Part shown: piece after piece, positions 1-7,140 of the stretch
Layout: the number at the start of each line of letters is the position of its first letter
Numbering within the stretch: position 1 is the first letter of the stretch
Source: an uncultured Clostridia bacterium
GTDB taxonomy: Bacteria > Bacillota > Clostridia > Oscillospirales > Oscillospiraceae
Reading direction: 5' to 3'
Length of the DNA stretch: 64,000 nucleotides
Assembly: GCA_945948535.1 (NCBI GenBank)
Contig: CAMFBN010000003.1
Coordinates: forward strand, 1 to 64,000
Made by a program: the position numbers and the translations under genes
The notes under the pieces: model-generated
Seen by the model: only the letters and a program-made list of their open reading frames with translations
Told to the model about the DNA's origin: nothing
Database searches by the model: none

Positions 1-2
1 TT

Positions 3-110
3 GTGGCAGAAAAGTCGGTGACTGCGCCGATTGAGGACGGGGCCACGGCGGATGCGATCATACGGACATATGAGGATGACCGCGAGGAAAGCGGGCTGCT
101 GGAAGAATGA
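3..110 (+). CDS. C-terminal end of an unidentified protein (cut by window edge)
   Basis: An open frame enters from the window start and stops with TGA at 108-110, giving 35 residues rich in Glu and Asp that end in 'GLLEE'. A hairpin with a short T run follows at once, which supports a true gene end. Too little is visible to name the protein; the acidic tail has no motif I recognise. Confidence 0.5.
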   Translation: MAEKSVTAPIEDGATADAIIRTYEDDREESGLLEE

Positions 111-115
111 AATAG

Positions 116-145
116 CCCCTCCTGGGAGACCGGGAGGGGATTTTC
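116..145 (+). terminator. Intrinsic terminator after the first partial gene
   Basis: A 7-bp stem CCCCTCC/GGAGGGG closes a 10-nt loop and is followed by ATTTTC. It sits 5 bases after the stop codon of the partial gene. Confidence 0.6.
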
Positions 146-260
146 ATTAGCAATTCCGTTAGCAATTTTGCTTTTTCGTTAGCAAAAACGTTTTAACGCA
201 TATAAAAGTTAATGAACAAATAAACTGAAAATTCACAAAATATTCACACTAAAACAGGAA

Positions 261-294
261 AAGCGCCTAGTTTTTTGAAAACTAAGCGCTTTTC
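261..294 (-). terminator. Intrinsic terminator of the tRNA-Gln-like gene
   Basis: Read on the minus strand, a hairpin with stem arms around GCGCTTAGTTTT and AAAACTAGGCGC is followed by TTTTC. It starts only a few bases beyond the CCA end of the tRNA-like gene, as expected for a monocistronic tRNA transcript. Confidence 0.6.
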
Positions 295-296
295 TG

Positions 297-370
297 TGGC
301 GGAGAGAGTGGGATTCGAACCCCCGCAAACGGAGTCAGAGTCCGGTGTGCTACCGTTACACAAATCCTCT
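297..370 (-). tRNA. tRNA-Gln(CTG), with weak pairing in the acceptor stem
   Basis: The minus strand shows a 74-nt cloverleaf: D stem GTGT/GCAC, anticodon loop CTCTGAC (anticodon CTG, glutamine), T loop TTCGAAT and an encoded CCA end. Several pairs fail: positions 1, 6 and 7 of the acceptor stem, one pair in the T stem and one at the base of the anticodon stem. It may be a decaying second tRNA-Gln or one whose 5' half was altered by recombination. Its own terminator follows. Confidence 0.6.
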
Positions 371-519
371 ATGCGTCACTATAGTATATGCAGTTTTGGA
401 AAAAGTCAACAATCATTTTCCCAGCCATCGTCTTTTTCAGAAAAAGCCGCAAATCCGGTTGCCTTTTCCGATTGCCTGTGTTATGCTGATAGAAACAACA
501 ACGAGGGGAAGCGCAGCTG

Positions 520-1038
520 GTGGAATGGAATGACATCTACGATGAAAACCGCAATCTCACCGGCAGGGTGCACCGCCGGGGAAGCCAGTGGAAGCCCGGC
601 GAATACGGCGTGGTGGTCTGCGTCTGGGTCTACGACGGCGCGGGGCATCTGCTGCTGACCCGCCGGGCCAAGGGCAAGAGCTTCGCCGGCACCTGGGAGA
701 ATTCCGGCGGCGCGGTGAAGGCGGGAGAAACCAGTCGGCAGGCCGTAGCCCGGGAGCTGTTTGAGGAGACGGGTATCCGGGCAGACCCGGAGGAATTTGA
801 GTATCTGGACACGGACTCCGATCGGAATATGTTCTATGACCACTACTGTCTCCGCCGCCGCGTAAGCCTGAAGGACATCGTGCTGCTGCCCGGGGAGACC
901 GACGACGTCATGTGGGCCAGCTTTGGCAAGGTCAACTGGATGATCCGCACCGGAAAAATCTGCAAAATCATTGGTCAGCAGTTCCGGCGGCAGGAAAAGT
1001 CCCTGCGTTTGCGCAATATGTCCAAGTTTAGGTGCTGA
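520..1038 (+). CDS. NUDIX hydrolase domain protein
   Basis: The 172-residue protein carries a full Nudix box, G-x5-E-x7-REUxEExGU, seen as GGAVKAGE...RELFEETGI around residues 69-92. Proteins of this shape hydrolyse nucleoside diphosphate derivatives, and this size group includes isopentenyl-diphosphate isomerase-like and ADP-ribose-type enzymes. The substrate cannot be told from sequence. The start is GTG at 520 with GAGGGG about 11 bases upstream. It is transcribed alone, ahead of a promoter for the next gene. Confidence 0.85.
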   Translation: MEWNDIYDENRNLTGRVHRRGSQWKPGEYGVVVCVWVYDGAGHLLLTRRAKGKSFAGTWENSGGAVKAGETSRQAVARELFEETGIRADPEEFEYLDTDSDRNMFYDHYCLRRRVSLKDIVLLPGETDDVMWASFGKVNWMIRTGKICKIIGQQFRRQEKSLRLRNMSKFRC

Positions 1039-1067
1039 TTTTTGGCAGCTATTTAGGCAGTTTGCCC

Positions 1068-1096
1068 TTGCGTTTTGGGGCTGTGGGGGGTATAAT
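1068..1096 (+). promoter_or_regulatory. Sigma-A type promoter for the phosphoribosyltransferase-like gene
   Basis: TTGCGT and a perfect TATAAT are 17 bases apart. The predicted transcript would begin near 1103, exactly where a set of hairpins begins. Confidence 0.55.
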
Positions 1097-1102
1097 CAAA
1101 AA

Positions 1103-1165
1103 AAGCGTTTTTCCAGGGGCCGGCAAAAAACGCTTGCGCCGGGCTGAAAAACGCCTTTTCTTTTT
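1103..1165 (+). promoter_or_regulatory. Leader with two mutually exclusive hairpins (candidate attenuator)
   Basis: The segment GCGTTTTT can pair with AAAAACGC at 1126-1133 (early hairpin) or with GAAAAACGC at 1146-1154 (late hairpin). The late hairpin, extended by CCAG/CTG, is followed by CTTTTCTTTTT and looks like a terminator. This arrangement fits transcription attenuation ahead of the coding region at 1196. The ligand or trigger is unknown. Confidence 0.4.
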
Positions 1166-1195
1166 GATAACCCACAACAAATGGAGGAAGAAATT

Positions 1196-1831
1196 ATGAT
1201 CCAGCTTGTAAAACTGCCTGTAAAGCGCGGCAACGCCCCCCTGCGGATTGCCAAGGGTCATTTCGTGACCAACCACTCCCATATCAACTACTACGTTGAC
1301 ATCACCTATCAGAAGACCCGTCTCAGCGAAGCGCGGGACAGCGCCTATCAGCTGGTTTCCAACTTTGTCAACGATACCCCCGTGGATACGGTGCTGTGTT
1401 TGGACGGCACGGCGGTGCTGGGCACCTGCATCGCCGAAGAGCTGACCAAGTCCGGCTTCCGCACCATCAACGCCCACGAAACCATTTACGTGGTGGAGCC
1501 GGAGTACAACGCCAATTCCCAGATCATCTTCCGGGAGAACATTCAGCCCATGATCCGCGGCAAGCACGTTCTGGTGCTGATGGCCTCCGTCACCACCGGC
1601 TTCACTGCCAAGCGCTCCATCGAAGCCATCCAGTATTACGGCGGTCAGGTGGCCGGTGTCGCCGCTATCTACCGGGCTGTGGACGAAGTGGCGGGCTATC
1701 CCGTGCGTTCCGTCTACTCCATTGCCGACCTGCCGGACTACGAAAGCTACGATTACCACGAATGCCCCTACTGCAAGGCAGGCAAAAAGGTGGACGCGCT
1801 GGTAAACAGCTTCGGCTATTCTTCCCTGTAA
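1196..1831 (+). CDS. Phosphoribosyltransferase-like protein (orotate PRTase-like)
   Basis: The protein of about 211 residues has the layout of a type I phosphoribosyltransferase, with a central 'LVLMASVTTGFTAKRSI' at the place of the PRPP loop. In orotate and adenine PRTases that loop begins with two acidic residues (VVDDVxTTG); here they are Met-Ala, so catalysis is uncertain. A C-terminal CPYC pair may bind metal. The track start at 1181 lies on the ribosome site (ATGGAGGAAG), so ATG 1196 is preferred. It is flanked by a structured leader and a strong terminator, so it is a single-gene unit. Confidence 0.65.
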   Translation: MIQLVKLPVKRGNAPLRIAKGHFVTNHSHINYYVDITYQKTRLSEARDSAYQLVSNFVNDTPVDTVLCLDGTAVLGTCIAEELTKSGFRTINAHETIYVVEPEYNANSQIIFRENIQPMIRGKHVLVLMASVTTGFTAKRSIEAIQYYGGQVAGVAAIYRAVDEVAGYPVRSVYSIADLPDYESYDYHECPYCKAGKKVDALVNSFGYSSL

Positions 1832-1841
1832 AAATACATCC

Positions 1842-1875
1842 GGCCCCTCTCCCCTGCGGAGAGGGGCCCTCAATT
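1842..1875 (+). terminator. Strong intrinsic terminator
   Basis: An 11-bp perfect stem GGCCCCTCTCC/GGAGAGGGGCC with a 5-nt loop lies just after the stop at 1831. The T run behind it is weak (CTCAATTT). Confidence 0.7.
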
Positions 1876-1951
1876 TGCCGGAATGTAACACATTCGCAAC
1901 ACATTTTCCCCGCGCATCTGCTATACTCTGGAAAAAAAGGAGGCGGAAGCC

Positions 1952-2179
1952 ATGCTGGAAATTCTTCTGACGGTTCTGTTTGTCTGGCTGCTTTTCAAAA
2001 CAATCGGCCTTGCGTTTCGAGTTGCCTGGGGCGCGGCAAAAATCGCGGCGTCCATACTGTTCACCCTGGCGGTACCGCTGCTGGTGCTGTGCCTGATTTT
2101 TGCCGGCGGCGTGCTGATTCTCATTCCCCTTGCCATGCTGGGGGTGGCCTTTGGGCTGCTGAAAGGCTGCATGAAATAG
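1952..2179 (+). CDS. Small two-helix membrane protein
   Basis: This 75-residue protein is almost wholly hydrophobic, with an N-terminal helix, a short 'FRVAWGAAKIAASI' linker and a second long hydrophobic run with several prolines. It has no catalytic motif. Its plan (LxxLFxWxLFK...VAWGAAK...AVPLLVL...) matches the protein at 48199-48420, which has the same linker (KAAWGITKG) and length, so the two look like paralogues. RBS AAGGAGGCGG is 7 bases before ATG. Function unknown. Confidence 0.65.
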   Translation: MLEILLTVLFVWLLFKTIGLAFRVAWGAAKIAASILFTLAVPLLVLCLIFAGGVLILIPLAMLGVAFGLLKGCMK

Positions 2180-2212
2180 CTCCCTGCCCCATAGGCGGGG
2201 AGCTTTTTTAGT
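2178..2212 (+). terminator. Intrinsic terminator
   Basis: AGCTCCC pairs with GGGAGCT and is followed by six T. The hairpin overlaps the stop codon of the small membrane protein. Confidence 0.75.
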
Positions 2213-2360
2213 CCGGTTCTGCCCCTGCCGCCACAATATCCTGTGGCCTGACAAAAAGAAGGCCGGCTTTTTCCAAAAAACTTCTGCTCTTTTCCGTTGT
2301 CCCAAAAGGAAAGCTGTGCTATAATGTCTTTAAGTAGCGAAATTTGTGAGGAAATGTCCA

Positions 2361-3242
2361 ATGATGACGGAAGAGCTGAAAATTTCACAGAAGGATATGC
2401 GCCTGATTCTGTCCGCCGCCAGCCCGGACGCGGCGCTTCTGTATCTGTACCTGCATAGCGGCAACGAACTGAGCACCGCCGCGGTGGACCTACATATGAA
2501 CGAGTCTCGGCTTGGCTGCGCCGAGGCGACGCTGCGGCAGCTGGGCCTGCTGATGGACGACCGGGTCAGCCATATCGCCCCCGGGGAACGTCCGGGGTAC
2601 TCGGAAAAGGATGTGCTGGAAGCCATGGACGGCGATTCCTCCTTCCGGGGCCTTTATGGGGAGGTGCAGCGGCTGCTGGGCAGAAGTCTCAACACCGAGG
2701 AGCTGAAAATCCTGCTGGGCTTTGTCCGATACTTGGGCATGACCCCGGAGTTGATCTCCGTGCTGGTGTGCTACTGCAAGGAGCGTGCCCGGCGCAGGGG
2801 CAGTCTGCGCAATCCCAGCCTGCGCACCATCGAAAAGGAGGCCTACGCCTGGGCGGAGCGGGGCATCGACTCCGTGGAGGACGCCGCCGCCTTCATTCAG
2901 GCCGAGAACGTCCGCAATTCCCGGCTGTCCCGGCTCATGAATCTGCTGCAAATCCGGGGCAGAAACCTCACCGCCGCCGAGGAAAAGTACGCCCAGAGCT
3001 GGCTGGACATGGATATGTCCGAGGAACTGATTTCCATAGCCTATGAGCGCACCTGCCTGAATACCGGCGGGCTCAACTGGGCCTACATGAACAAGATTTT
3101 GCAGCGCTGGCATTCTCAGGGCCTGCGCACAGCGGAGGATGTCCGTTCCGGCGACAGAAAAGCCGCGGCGCCCAAGGGCGGCTCCGGCGAACTGGGCGAA
3201 GCGGAAATCGCGGCAATTCAAAGAGTTTTGCGGGAGGAATAA
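2361..3242 (+). CDS. DnaD domain protein (replication primosome)
   Basis: About 293 residues. The N-terminal part predicts a winged helix (residues 15-90) and the middle holds a DnaD/DnaB2-type helical domain. The segment 'LGMTPELISVLVCYCKERA' and the following 'AYAWAERGIDSVEDA' are typical of the clostridial family. DnaD-like proteins help load the replicative helicase. The next gene encodes a DnaC/DnaI-like AAA+ protein, which strengthens the call. GAGGA lies 8 bases before ATG 2361, so that start is chosen over GTG 2346. The start of a four-gene run. Confidence 0.85.
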   Translation: MMTEELKISQKDMRLILSAASPDAALLYLYLHSGNELSTAAVDLHMNESRLGCAEATLRQLGLLMDDRVSHIAPGERPGYSEKDVLEAMDGDSSFRGLYGEVQRLLGRSLNTEELKILLGFVRYLGMTPELISVLVCYCKERARRRGSLRNPSLRTIEKEAYAWAERGIDSVEDAAAFIQAENVRNSRLSRLMNLLQIRGRNLTAAEEKYAQSWLDMDMSEELISIAYERTCLNTGGLNWAYMNKILQRWHSQGLRTAEDVRSGDRKAAAPKGGSGELGEAEIAAIQRVLREE

Positions 3243-3245
3243 TCC

Positions 3246-4229
3246 ATGGCATACAGTGCGGAGGTGGTCAGCCGGGCGCGGGCGCGGCTGGCACAGGCAA
3301 AAGAAGACCGGGAGTCCGAAAACCGGCAGCATCTGGCGGTGGCCTACGCCCGGGTGCCCAGAATCCGGGAAATCGATATGCTTTTGCGCCAGACCATGGC
3401 TCAGGCGGCCTATGCTGCCTTCCAGCAGGGCAGCGACGGCAGGGAGCTTCTGGAACAGGCAAGACAGCAGAATTTAGAATTACAGCAGGAGCGGGCTATT
3501 CTCGCCATGGAGAATTTTGAGGAAGGGTATCTGGACGACAGCCCCATCTGTGACAAATGCGGCGGCAGCGGCTACATCGGCTCCAATATGTGCGAGTGCC
3601 TGCGGGAGCTGTGCCGGCAGGAGCAGAAAAAGGAGGTGTCCATTCTCTCCGGCAGCCGGGATACCTTCAACCAGTTCCGGCTGGACTACTACCCCGACCG
3701 GATTGACCCCAAGTACGGTGCCAGCCCCCGGACCATCATGGAGCGGAATCTGAAGGTCTGCCGCACCTACGCGCTGACCTTCACCCCCAGCGCGGGAAAT
3801 CTGCTGTTCGTAGGCGGCACGGGACTGGGCAAAACCTTTTTATCCGCCTGTATCGCCCGGGCCGTGGCAGACCGGGGCTACAGCGTCGTCTATGAATCCG
3901 CCGGGCACCTGTTCTCCAAGCTGGAACAGGCAAAGTTCAATCCCAGCGAGGAAGCCCGCCGGGAAGCGGCCCGTTTTAGCGACTGTGACCTGCTGATTCT
4001 GGACGATCTGGGCACGGAAATGCCGGGTCAGTTCGCCACTGCCGCCCTGTATACTCTGCTCAACGACCGGATTTTGGAAAATAAGCCCGTGGTGGTCTCC
4101 ACCAATCTCAATATGGACGAGCTGGGAAGGCGGTATTCGCCCCAGATTGCCTCCCGGCTGCAGGGCAGCTTTCTGCTCCTGACCTTCGTGGGGGAAGATA
4201 TTCGGATACTGAAAAACAGAGGATTGTAA
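3246..4229 (+). CDS. DnaC/DnaI-like AAA+ helicase loader
   Basis: The 327-residue protein has an N-terminal helical region, a four-cysteine zinc motif (CDKCGGSGYI...CECLRELC, about residues 99-119) and a C-terminal ATPase core with Walker A 'GGTGLGKTF' and Walker B 'LLILDDLGTE'. This order is that of DnaI, which loads the replicative helicase with DnaD. It starts 4 bases after the DnaD-like gene stops. IstB transposition helpers share the ATPase core but not the zinc motif or this context. Confidence 0.88.
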   Translation: MAYSAEVVSRARARLAQAKEDRESENRQHLAVAYARVPRIREIDMLLRQTMAQAAYAAFQQGSDGRELLEQARQQNLELQQERAILAMENFEEGYLDDSPICDKCGGSGYIGSNMCECLRELCRQEQKKEVSILSGSRDTFNQFRLDYYPDRIDPKYGASPRTIMERNLKVCRTYALTFTPSAGNLLFVGGTGLGKTFLSACIARAVADRGYSVVYESAGHLFSKLEQAKFNPSEEARREAARFSDCDLLILDDLGTEMPGQFATAALYTLLNDRILENKPVVVSTNLNMDELGRRYSPQIASRLQGSFLLLTFVGEDIRILKNRGL

Positions 4230-4230
4230 G

Positions 4231-4878
4231 ATGAAAACAGGCATTTTATTCGATTTGGACGGCACTTTGCTGAATACTTTGGAGGATTTGCTGGACGCCA
4301 CCAACTACGCGCTTGCTCAGTGCGGCTACCCCAAACGGACGCTGCCGGAGTTGCGGCGATTCGTGGGCAACGGAGCGGAAAATCAGATCCGAATGTCCCT
4401 GCCGGCGGGGGCTTCCCCGGAGGAAGTGGGGCGGGTGCTGCGCATTTATAAGCCCTATTACACCGCCCATTGTCAGGTAAAAACCCGGCCCTACGATGGG
4501 GTCTTGGAGGCCTTGGAGGTTTTAAAAGCCAAGTATCCCATCGCGGTGGTGTCCAACAAGCCGGACGGTGCGGTGAAGGCCCTGTGCGCGGAGGTGTTTC
4601 CCGGCATTTTTGCCCTTGGAGAAACCCCGGACTGTCCCCGCAAGCCCGCCCCGGATATGGTGTACAAGGCCTGCCGGGCCATCGGCGCGGATACCTGTGT
4701 GTACGTGGGCGACAGCGAGGTGGACGTGGTCACCGCGAAAAACGCCGGGGTGCCCTGCCTGAGCGTCCTGTGGGGCTTCCGGGACAAAGCGGACATTGAA
4801 GGGGCCGGCGGGGCTCATTTCTGTGAAAGTCCCGCCCAACTGACAGAAAAAATTGAGGAAATCATCCATGGCAAATGA
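4231..4878 (+). CDS. gph: Phosphoglycolate phosphatase-type HAD hydrolase
   Basis: The 215-residue protein has all HAD motifs: 'FDLDGTLLNT' (nucleophile Asp), 'VVSNKPDGAV' (motif II), Lys in 'CPRKPAPDMV' and 'YVGDSEVDVVTAKNAG' (motif IV). Cap type and length fit Gph/PGMB subfamily enzymes, which dephosphorylate 2-phosphoglycolate or similar sugar phosphates. It follows the helicase loader by one base and overlaps yfbR by 11, so the four genes are likely co-transcribed. Confidence 0.85.
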   Translation: MKTGILFDLDGTLLNTLEDLLDATNYALAQCGYPKRTLPELRRFVGNGAENQIRMSLPAGASPEEVGRVLRIYKPYYTAHCQVKTRPYDGVLEALEVLKAKYPIAVVSNKPDGAVKALCAEVFPGIFALGETPDCPRKPAPDMVYKACRAIGADTCVYVGDSEVDVVTAKNAGVPCLSVLWGFRDKADIEGAGGAHFCESPAQLTEKIEEIIHGK

Positions 4879-5443
4879 ATTCTACGCCCTGTTGGGCCGG
4901 ATGCGCAATATCACCCGCTGGGGCCTGATGCGCAACACCTTCTCGGAGAACATTGCCGAGCACAGCTACATGACCGCGGTGCTGGCCCACGCTCTGGCGT
5001 TAATTCGCCGGGACATTCTGGGACTCCCCTCCCCCGACCCGGATCGGTGCGCTGTGGCGGCGCTATACCACGACGCCTCGGAGATTCTCACCGGCGACCT
5101 GCCCACACCGATTAAGTATTACAACCCGGACATCAAGGCCGCCTATAAGCAGGTGGAGCGGGCGGCTGGGGAGCGGCTGCTGGACATGCTGCCGCCGGAG
5201 CTTCGGGAGAGCTATGCTCACGACGTGCTGGAGGATGACGAGGCATTGCTTCCCATTGTGAAGGCAGCGGACAAACTCAGCGCCCACATCAAGTGTCTTG
5301 AAGAGCAGAAGGCGGGCAACACGGAATTTGACTCCGCCGCCCGCCAGACCTGGGAAGCCATGAAGGCCATGAACCTGCCGGAGCTGAACTGGTTTACAGA
5401 ACATTGTCTCGGCGCGTTTTCCCTGAATCTCGACCAGCTGTGA
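4868..5443 (+). CDS. yfbR: YfbR-type 5'-deoxynucleotidase (HD domain)
   Basis: The 191-residue protein lines up end to end in my memory with E. coli YfbR: 'RWGLMRNTFSENIAEHS', 'YHDASEILTGDLPTPIKYYN' and 'KAADKLSAHIKCLEEQKAGN'. These give the H...HD...D metal site. YfbR removes phosphate from deoxynucleoside monophosphates. ATG 4868 is chosen because GAGGA lies 8 bases upstream; the track start at 4853 has no such site. It closes the replication/nucleotide run. Confidence 0.9.
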   Translation: MANEFYALLGRMRNITRWGLMRNTFSENIAEHSYMTAVLAHALALIRRDILGLPSPDPDRCAVAALYHDASEILTGDLPTPIKYYNPDIKAAYKQVERAAGERLLDMLPPELRESYAHDVLEDDEALLPIVKAADKLSAHIKCLEEQKAGNTEFDSAARQTWEAMKAMNLPELNWFTEHCLGAFSLNLDQL

Positions 5444-5533
5444 TACTTGACGGCATTGCCTGTTTGTGTTAGAATAAATAGTGTTTCTGGAGCCATGTTT
5501 GCCAAGACGATTCCCGGATCGGAGGTGCAAGGT

Positions 5534-5764
5534 ATGGGCAGTTGTTTCTATTTTTTGACTCACCGCTGTGTTTTCTCGAGTTTTTCCATGGAAACCATAA
5601 AATCCAAGGTACGTATTCTTGAGGAGCATGGCATCAAAACCCTGCTGAAATCCCATAATTCCAACCAGCAAACCGGCGCTTTCGGTCAGCTGGCGGAGTA
5701 CCAGATTGCATACGATCTCTACGTTCCCAACAAAGATTTTGAGTATGCGGAAGCATTGATCTGA
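5534..5764 (+). CDS. Small DUF2007-like protein
   Basis: From ATG 5534 (GGAGGTGCAAGGT upstream) it encodes 76 residues: a first strand with aromatic residues, a helix 'SMETIKSKVRILEEHGIKT' and a last strand 'AEYQIAYDLYVPNKDFEYAE'. This beta-alpha-beta form recalls the DUF2007 'putative signal transducing' family, in which a helix follows 'A..akaiLeenGI'. Role unknown. The call is tentative. The track start at 5447 would add a leader without a ribosome site. Confidence 0.5.
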   Translation: MGSCFYFLTHRCVFSSFSMETIKSKVRILEEHGIKTLLKSHNSNQQTGAFGQLAEYQIAYDLYVPNKDFEYAEALI

Positions 5765-5777
5765 CACGGTGGCTCTC

Positions 5778-5949
5778 ACCCAGCCCGAAACGTGCTTGCA
5801 AACGGCGGGGCTTTCGCATTTAACTTTTCTCTGTTTTGGAGCATCCCTCCAAAACATCTCTTCAACTTCATATCCCTTCATTTGAAGGGATTGAATACGC
5901 CGCTATGATGGAATGGTAGACATAGTGGACTTAAAATCCGCTGGGCTGA
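5778..5949 (+). repeat. First unit of a tandem duplication around tRNA-Leu
   Basis: The unit begins ACCCAGC and runs through GTGCTTGCAAAC, a TTTTGGAG/CTCCAAAA hairpin, an ATCCCTTCA/TGAAGGGAT hairpin and the first part of a tRNA-Leu. The next 172 bases repeat the same order with about 80 percent identity by eye. Confidence 0.7.
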
Positions 5950-5955
5950 ACCCAG
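5899..5955 (+). pseudogene. Truncated tRNA-Leu(TAA) copy
   Basis: The acceptor 5' strand GCCGCTA, D arm, anticodon loop CTTAAAA and variable arm are present and resemble the intact gene at 6078. The T arm and acceptor 3' strand are missing; the sequence passes into the start of the second repeat unit. It cannot fold as a tRNA. Confidence 0.7.
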
Positions 5956-6121
5956 CACCCAATCCGAATTGTGCTTGCAAACAGCCAACTTTTTCAATTT
6001 GATTTTTCTCTGTGTTGGAACATCCCTCCAACACATCCCTCCAACTTCATATCCCTTCATTTGAAGGGATTGAATACGCCGCTATGGTGGAACAGGTAGA
6101 CACTGCAGACTTAAAATCTGC
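5950..6121 (+). repeat. Second unit of the tandem duplication
   Basis: It shares GTGCTTGCAAAC, both hairpins and the tRNA-Leu 5' half with the unit at 5778. The hairpin arms differ between units but keep pairing (TGTTTTGGAG/CTCCAAAACA against TGTGTTGGA/TCCAACACA), which suggests that RNA or cruciform structure has been kept. Confidence 0.7.
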
Positions 6122-6166
6122 CGAAGAGTGATCTTCGTACCGGTTCGATTCCGGTTAGCGGCACCA
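6078..6166 (+). tRNA. tRNA-Leu(TAA)
   Basis: An 89-nt class II tRNA: acceptor GCCGCTA/TAGCGGC, anticodon loop CTTAAAA with anticodon TAA, a long variable arm GAAGAGTGATCTTC, T loop TTCGATT, and encoded ACCA. All stems pair. The integrative-element remnant begins directly behind it, so its 3' end is a likely integration target. Confidence 0.93.
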
Positions 6167-6170
6167 TTTG

Positions 6171-6221
6171 TAGTGTACACTATAGATATCAACTGTTAAA
6201 AGTTGAGTTTATAGTGTACAT
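6171..6221. repeat. Inverted repeat directly behind tRNA-Leu
   Basis: GTACACTATA and TATAGTGTAC form the outer arms and ATCAACT/AGTTGAG the inner arms of a 50-bp inverted repeat. It may be a terminator-like structure or part of an attachment region. From 6222 to 6540 I see no convincing gene, only a GCCCTTTTTGA/TCAAAAAGGGC palindrome (about 6380-6415) followed by a T run, and a small GGCGC hairpin near 6475. Confidence 0.45.
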
Positions 6222-6546
6222 TTCATTTTATTCAGTAATTATTAAAACAGAATTGTTTTGACTTCTCAGGTAAAATGTTAACACGTTTTTTGCGTATTTC
6301 ATAGATATCATTCCGTAGTAAATAGATATCACCGAAGTTCAGAAGCCCGTACCCTCGATTTGAATGGAATATGAGCAGCGCCCTTTTTGATTTCGGGCAG
6401 AATTTCAAAAAGGGCACAGCTTTTTTATAGAGTTTTCAGAAAATTATCATATGTGGATCAGCCGGTTTTTTGTGGCGCAGCAGCGCCATAAGAATCCCGG
6501 CTTTTTCTTTTTCAAAAAGGGTGCTGCCTCTCAGCACTCTCTCCTC

Positions 6547-6584
6547 AGCCGTTCTCCTGTTTCAGGGAGGACGGCTTTTTTGTT
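6547..6584 (+). terminator. Intrinsic terminator upstream of the element remnant genes
   Basis: AGCCGT-CTCC pairs with GGAG-ACGGCT and is followed by six T. It would end transcripts coming from the 6170-6540 side. Confidence 0.65.
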
Positions 6585-6640
6585 TTCTTGGCATAATATC
6601 CCGCGTCTGAAAAAGGGCGCCGGAGGAATGGAGGTTAAAA

Positions 6641-6862
6641 TTGAAGAATCCGAACAAAGCAAATTCCAAGCCAAACAGAATCAGACCGGAATACCGTTCC
6701 CATACAGGACCTCCCGCACAGACTGAAAAGCCCATCTGTGCAGCCTCCCCGCTGTGCGAGGGGTGCCCCTTTCCCGGGCATGGCTTTCTGTGCCAGGGCG
6801 GGGACGGAGAATGTATGCGCACACGACTGATGAAACTATCAAAGAAGGAGGAACCAATATGA
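6641..6862 (+). CDS. Small Cys-rich protein of an integrative element
   Basis: 73 residues from TTG 6641, with GGAGG about 10 bases upstream. A basic N-terminus is followed by Cys residues in 'ICAASPLCEGCPFPGHGFLCQGGDGEC', a likely zinc site. Its stop overlaps the ATG of the DUF4314 gene, as in translationally coupled genes. Short Cys-rich proteins precede DUF4314 genes in clostridial conjugative elements, so it is judged real; function unknown. Confidence 0.45.
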   Translation: MKNPNKANSKPNRIRPEYRSHTGPPAQTEKPICAASPLCEGCPFPGHGFLCQGGDGECMRTRLMKLSKKEEPI

Positions 6863-7140
6863 ACATACCTTTTCCCAGCCGTGGGCAGGTGGAGTTCAAC
6901 CGGAGGTGTTATCCACCCGGCACGCGAATTGTCTTGAACAGTATGGATGACCCATATGCCCCGGTAGAACCCGGAACGCGAGGTACTGTGCGGTATGTGG
7001 ACGATGCGGGGCAGATCGGCGTTGCCTGGGATAACGGGCGCAGCCTTTCGCTGATTCCCGGTGTGGACAGCTTCCGAAAACTGAACCAGCAGGAGATCGC
7101 TCAGGAACAGGGCACGAGGATGGAGGAGATGAAGCTGTGA
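6859..7140 (+). CDS. DUF4314 domain protein (integrative element)
   Basis: 93 residues from ATG 6859 with AAGGAGGA upstream. The region 'GTRIVLNSMDDPYAPVEPGTRGTV...VAWDNGRSLSLIPG' is the DUF4314 signature, a small SH3-like beta domain found in clostridial integrative and conjugative elements. Role unknown. It overlaps both neighbours by 4 bases, showing a tight operon. The track start at 6754 is rejected. Confidence 0.8.
   Translation: MNIPFPSRGQVEFNRRCYPPGTRIVLNSMDDPYAPVEPGTRGTVRYVDDAGQIGVAWDNGRSLSLIPGVDSFRKLNQQEIAQEQGTRMEEMKL

Noticed and set aside
1049-2305. 418-residue minus-strand ORF
   Set aside because: Covers the PRTase-like and small membrane protein genes in antisense, including their terminators.
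5878-6060. Minus-strand ORFs starting MKGYEV in both tandem units
   Set aside because: They run across hairpins and tRNA sequence; the likeness of the two copies is explained by the DNA duplication itself.
6232-6417. 61-residue minus-strand ORF
   Set aside because: No ribosome site, starts inside a palindrome and resembles no family that I know.
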